Positions 61,572 through 64,000 of a stretch of DNA of 64,000 nucleotides are shown one piece after another (within the stretch, counting starts at the first letter, position 1; each line of letters opens with the position of its first letter). The notes under the pieces are model-generated. The model worked only from the letters and a program-made list of their open reading frames with translations, did not search any database and was not told the origin of the DNA. Source of the stretch: Idiomarina sp. X4 (GTDB taxonomy: Bacteria > Pseudomonadota > Gammaproteobacteria > Enterobacterales > Alteromonadaceae). The translations under genes and the position numbers were made by a program. Location of the stretch: the NCBI RefSeq assembly GCF_002808045.1, contig NZ_CP025000.1, forward strand, positions 1,054,001 through 1,118,000, read 5' to 3'.

Positions 61572-64000
61572 CTAGTGTGCTTCATCCCAGTTTTTTCCTT
61601 TGCCCGCTTCTGCAATCAAAGGCACATCAAGGCGTGCAGCATTTTCCATAACCGCAGTTAACTTCTTAATGTAGTCGTCCAGTTTTGCTTCTTTTATTTC
61701 AAAAACAAGCTCATCGTGCACCTGCATCAGCATACGAACATCGTCCTGGCAGTTATTTTTGGTAATCCAGTCGGCCACCTGCAGCATCGCTTTTTTAATA
61801 ATATCTGCCGCAGTGCCCTGCATTGGCGCATTAATTGCCGCTCGTTCAGCACCTTTTCGTCGCGCTCCATTACTGGCTTTTATGTCCGGCAACGGCAAAC
61901 GACGACCAAATAAGGTCTTAACGTACCCTTGATCTTTCGCTTGCTTGCGGGTGTCTTCCATGTATCTCAAGACTCCGGGAAAGCGCTCAAAGTATTTGTC
62001 CATGTAATGCTGAGCGTCGTTACGAGCAATGCCCAGCTGACGTGCCAAACCGAACGCAGACATACCGTAAATAAGCCCAAAGTTTACGGCCTTTGCTTGT
62101 CGACGCTGCTCGTCCGTGACTTCTTCAGTCTTGCATCCAAAAACTTCTGCCGCTGTTGCCCGGTGAATATCCAGGCCTTCGGCAAAGGCGTTCAGCAGTG
62201 ATTTGTCTTGCGACAAGTGAGCCATAATCCGAAGCTCTATTTGACTGTAATCGATAGCCACTATTTTATAGCCATCTTCCGGAACAAAGGCCTGACGAAC
62301 ACGTCGCCCTTCTGCGGTTCGAATCGGGATATTCTGCAGATTTGGATCCGTCGATGACAGTCGTCCAGTTGCTGCAACTGCTTGCTGATACGACGTATGC
62401 ACTCGCCCCGTTTCGGGGTTTATCATTTTAGGCAACTTGTCAGTGTAGGTTGATTTCAGCTTAGACAAGCTTCGATGCTGCAATATCACATCCGGCAGCG
62501 GGTAATCATGCGCTAGCTCGTGCAACACTTCTTCTGCCGTTGACGGGGCACCTTTAGGGGTTTTCTTAATGACCGGAAGCTCCAGCTTTTCAAAGAAAAT
62601 GCGCTGTAGCTGCTTAGTCGAACCCAAATTAAACTCTTCTCCGGCAATATCGAACGCTTTTTTCTCAAGCTCAGCCAGCTTTTCGGTAATTTCCTGGCTT
62701 TGCTTGCCCAGCAAATTAGCGTCAATACGCACACCGTACTGCTCCATATCGCACAGCACAGAAATAAGCGGCACCTCAATATCGGTTAAAACACTTTGTA
62801 GCTCGCTGCCCGTTTCCTCCACTTTTTTCCAAAGCACCTCATGCAGACGCAACGTAATATCCGCGTCTTCAGCGGCATAAGGGGCGGCTTTCTCAAGCTC
62901 AATTTGATTGAAGGTCAGCTGCTTCGCACCTTTACCGGCAATGTCTTCGAAGCTAATGGTTTTATGGTTTAAATAATGCAGGCTTAGAGTGTCCATGTCG
63001 TGGCGCGTACCCACGCTATTAAACACATAAGACGCCAGCATGGTGTCATTTAAAATGCCACCCAACCGAATGCCGTAGCGACGCAAAATATGCGCATCGT
63101 ATTTTAAGTTCTGACCCACTTTTTTCGGGCTGTCGCCCTCTAAAATCGGTTTTAGCTTTTTCAGCAACCAGTCGCGGCCCACCTGTTCAGGTGCGTCCAT
63201 ATAATCATGCCCCACCGGAATGTAAACCGCTTCACCTGGCTCGGTTGCTAATGACACGCCAACTAACTCAGCCTGCATATAATTCAAGCTAGTGGTTTCG
63301 GTATCAAATGCCACAAAATCCGCGTCAGAAAGCCCATTGAGATAGTCATCTACCTCTTTTTCGGTTTGTAGCGTTCGGTAGCCCTTTGAGGAAATATCGC
63401 TACTGACCTTATCAGAGCTTTCTTCACCCAGCGCTTGATCAGTCGCAGCGCCCTGCTCCATAAGCTCTCCCAGCCAACGGCGGAATTCACACTGACCATA
63501 AAGCTCTGCTAATTTTTCCGCATCTGCTGGTTGAATATGGAGATCATCCGGGTGCATCGGCAACTCAACATCGAGTTTGATAGTGGCCAATTCACGCGAC
63601 ATCAGCAACTGGTCTTTGTACTCACTAAGCTTGTCCGGCATCGACTTAGCACCGCGGAATGATAGGGACGTTACCGCGTCGATATTGTCGTAAATTTCAT
63701 CAATACTGGGTATGCCCTGAAGCATGGCCTGAGCCGTCTTCTCACCGACCTTGGGCAGGCCAGGAATATTATCTGAGCTGTCGCCCATGAGTGCCAGGTA
63801 ATCAATAATTTGCTCAGGTTTAACACCAAACTTCTTCTCAACACCCTCAGTATCCATGAGTGTATCGGTCATGGTGTTTATCAGCATAACGTGATCATTC
63901 ACCAGCTGCGCCATGTCTTTATCGCCCGTACTGATGAGCGTAAAACGGCCCTGATCGCCGGCTTGCTGCGCTAATGTGCCAATAACGTCGTCGGCCTCGA
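61572..64000 (-). CDS. polA: DNA polymerase I, 5' end outside the window
   Basis: About 809 residues are visible; the frame is open to the right edge and lacks the first 100 or so residues. The 5'-3' exonuclease end (EADDVIGTL, LPKVGEKTA), an intact 3'-5' exonuclease (VAFDTETTSL with the DxE metal site, EDADITLR) and the polymerase are present: DYSQIELRIMAHLSQD, RRQAKAVNFGLIYG (O helix, with Phe favouring dNTPs) and QVHDELVFE. It fills gaps and removes primers. Confidence 0.97.
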   Translation of the reverse strand, partial: EADDVIGTLAQQAGDQGRFTLISTGDKDMAQLVNDHVMLINTMTDTLMDTEGVEKKFGVKPEQIIDYLALMGDSSDNIPGLPKVGEKTAQAMLQGIPSIDEIYDNIDAVTSLSFRGAKSMPDKLSEYKDQLLMSRELATIKLDVELPMHPDDLHIQPADAEKLAELYGQCEFRRWLGELMEQGAATDQALGEESSDKVSSDISSKGYRTLQTEKEVDDYLNGLSDADFVAFDTETTSLNYMQAELVGVSLATEPGEAVYIPVGHDYMDAPEQVGRDWLLKKLKPILEGDSPKKVGQNLKYDAHILRRYGIRLGGILNDTMLASYVFNSVGTRHDMDTLSLHYLNHKTISFEDIAGKGAKQLTFNQIELEKAAPYAAEDADITLRLHEVLWKKVEETGSELQSVLTDIEVPLISVLCDMEQYGVRIDANLLGKQSQEITEKLAELEKKAFDIAGEEFNLGSTKQLQRIFFEKLELPVIKKTPKGAPSTAEEVLHELAHDYPLPDVILQHRSLSKLKSTYTDKLPKMINPETGRVHTSYQQAVAATGRLSSTDPNLQNIPIRTAEGRRVRQAFVPEDGYKIVAIDYSQIELRIMAHLSQDKSLLNAFAEGLDIHRATAAEVFGCKTEEVTDEQRRQAKAVNFGLIYGMSAFGLARQLGIARNDAQHYMDKYFERFPGVLRYMEDTRKQAKDQGYVKTLFGRRLPLPDIKASNGARRKGAERAAINAPMQGTAADIIKKAMLQVADWITKNNCQDDVRMLMQVHDELVFEIKEAKLDDYIKKLTAVMENAARLDVPLIAEAGKGKNWDEAH

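Overview
The window reads as a chromosomal segment of a marine gammaproteobacterium, most likely Alteromonadales and probably an Idiomarina-like organism. This rests on the gene set (many secreted peptidases, a TonB receptor with a PepSY partner, few sugar genes), on a polA / engB / cytochrome c4 / yihI block, and on protein similarity recalled from memory; no database search was run. Coding density is high. I saw no insertion sequence, integrase, prophage, CRISPR array or rRNA operon.

Region 1 (1-11.5 kb, minus strand) is a tightly overlapping aryl-polyene-type biosynthetic operon that runs off the left edge. In transcription order it encodes a truncated ketosynthase-like protein, a PlsC acyltransferase, two acyl carrier proteins, a membrane protein, an acyl ligase, a FabZ-like dehydratase, a GT2 glycosyltransferase, a LpxL-like acyltransferase, an aromatic amino acid ammonia-lyase, a thioesterase, a LolA-like carrier, an MMPL exporter and a flavin oxidoreductase. 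A divergent Sfp-type phosphopantetheinyl transferase (11.6 kb) would activate the carrier proteins. The inferred logic is: lyase makes an aryl acid, ligase loads it, fatty-acid-type enzymes extend it (the main ketosynthases and ketoreductase are probably outside the window), acyltransferases anchor it, and MMPL/LolA export it.

Region 2 (12-16 kb) holds a two-gene operon of an unusual membrane protein, with a degenerate phosphoesterase-like domain predicted in the periplasm and a cytoplasmic GT4 glycosyltransferase, followed by a UPF0104 flippase-like protein. Region 3 (16-21 kb) carries a cytochrome c-FTR1 iron permease under a probable Fur site and an SDR-katG pair. Region 4 (21-33 kb) mixes a methyltransferase, two EamA transporters' relatives, two divergently transcribed c-di-GMP synthases (one a DosC-like heme oxygen sensor), a lipoprotein oligopeptidase, trxC, yqaA, two orphan genes, a decayed second copy of yqaA, and a MipA-family protein.

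Region 5 (33-45 kb) has a tricorn-like S41 protease, an XRE regulator with a membrane partner, an EEP-family hydrolase, tRNA-Arg(CCG), a serine hydrolase lipoprotein, and a probable Fur-regulated TonB receptor - PepSY - secreted M17 aminopeptidase operon. Region 6 (45-64 kb) is mostly housekeeping: a cyanide-insensitive-type bd oxidase with DUF2474, alr, an S9 peptidase with pheA and an esterase, purEK, an isochorismatase-family hydrolase, a cold-shock gene with a long leader, an Aer-like chemoreceptor, an EpsC-type cysE, DUF2489, yihI, cytochrome c4, engB, an EamA transporter and the 3' part of polA. The 58.4-59.1 kb gap sits where csrC sits in E. coli and contains a strong hairpin plus a terminator on the minus strand.
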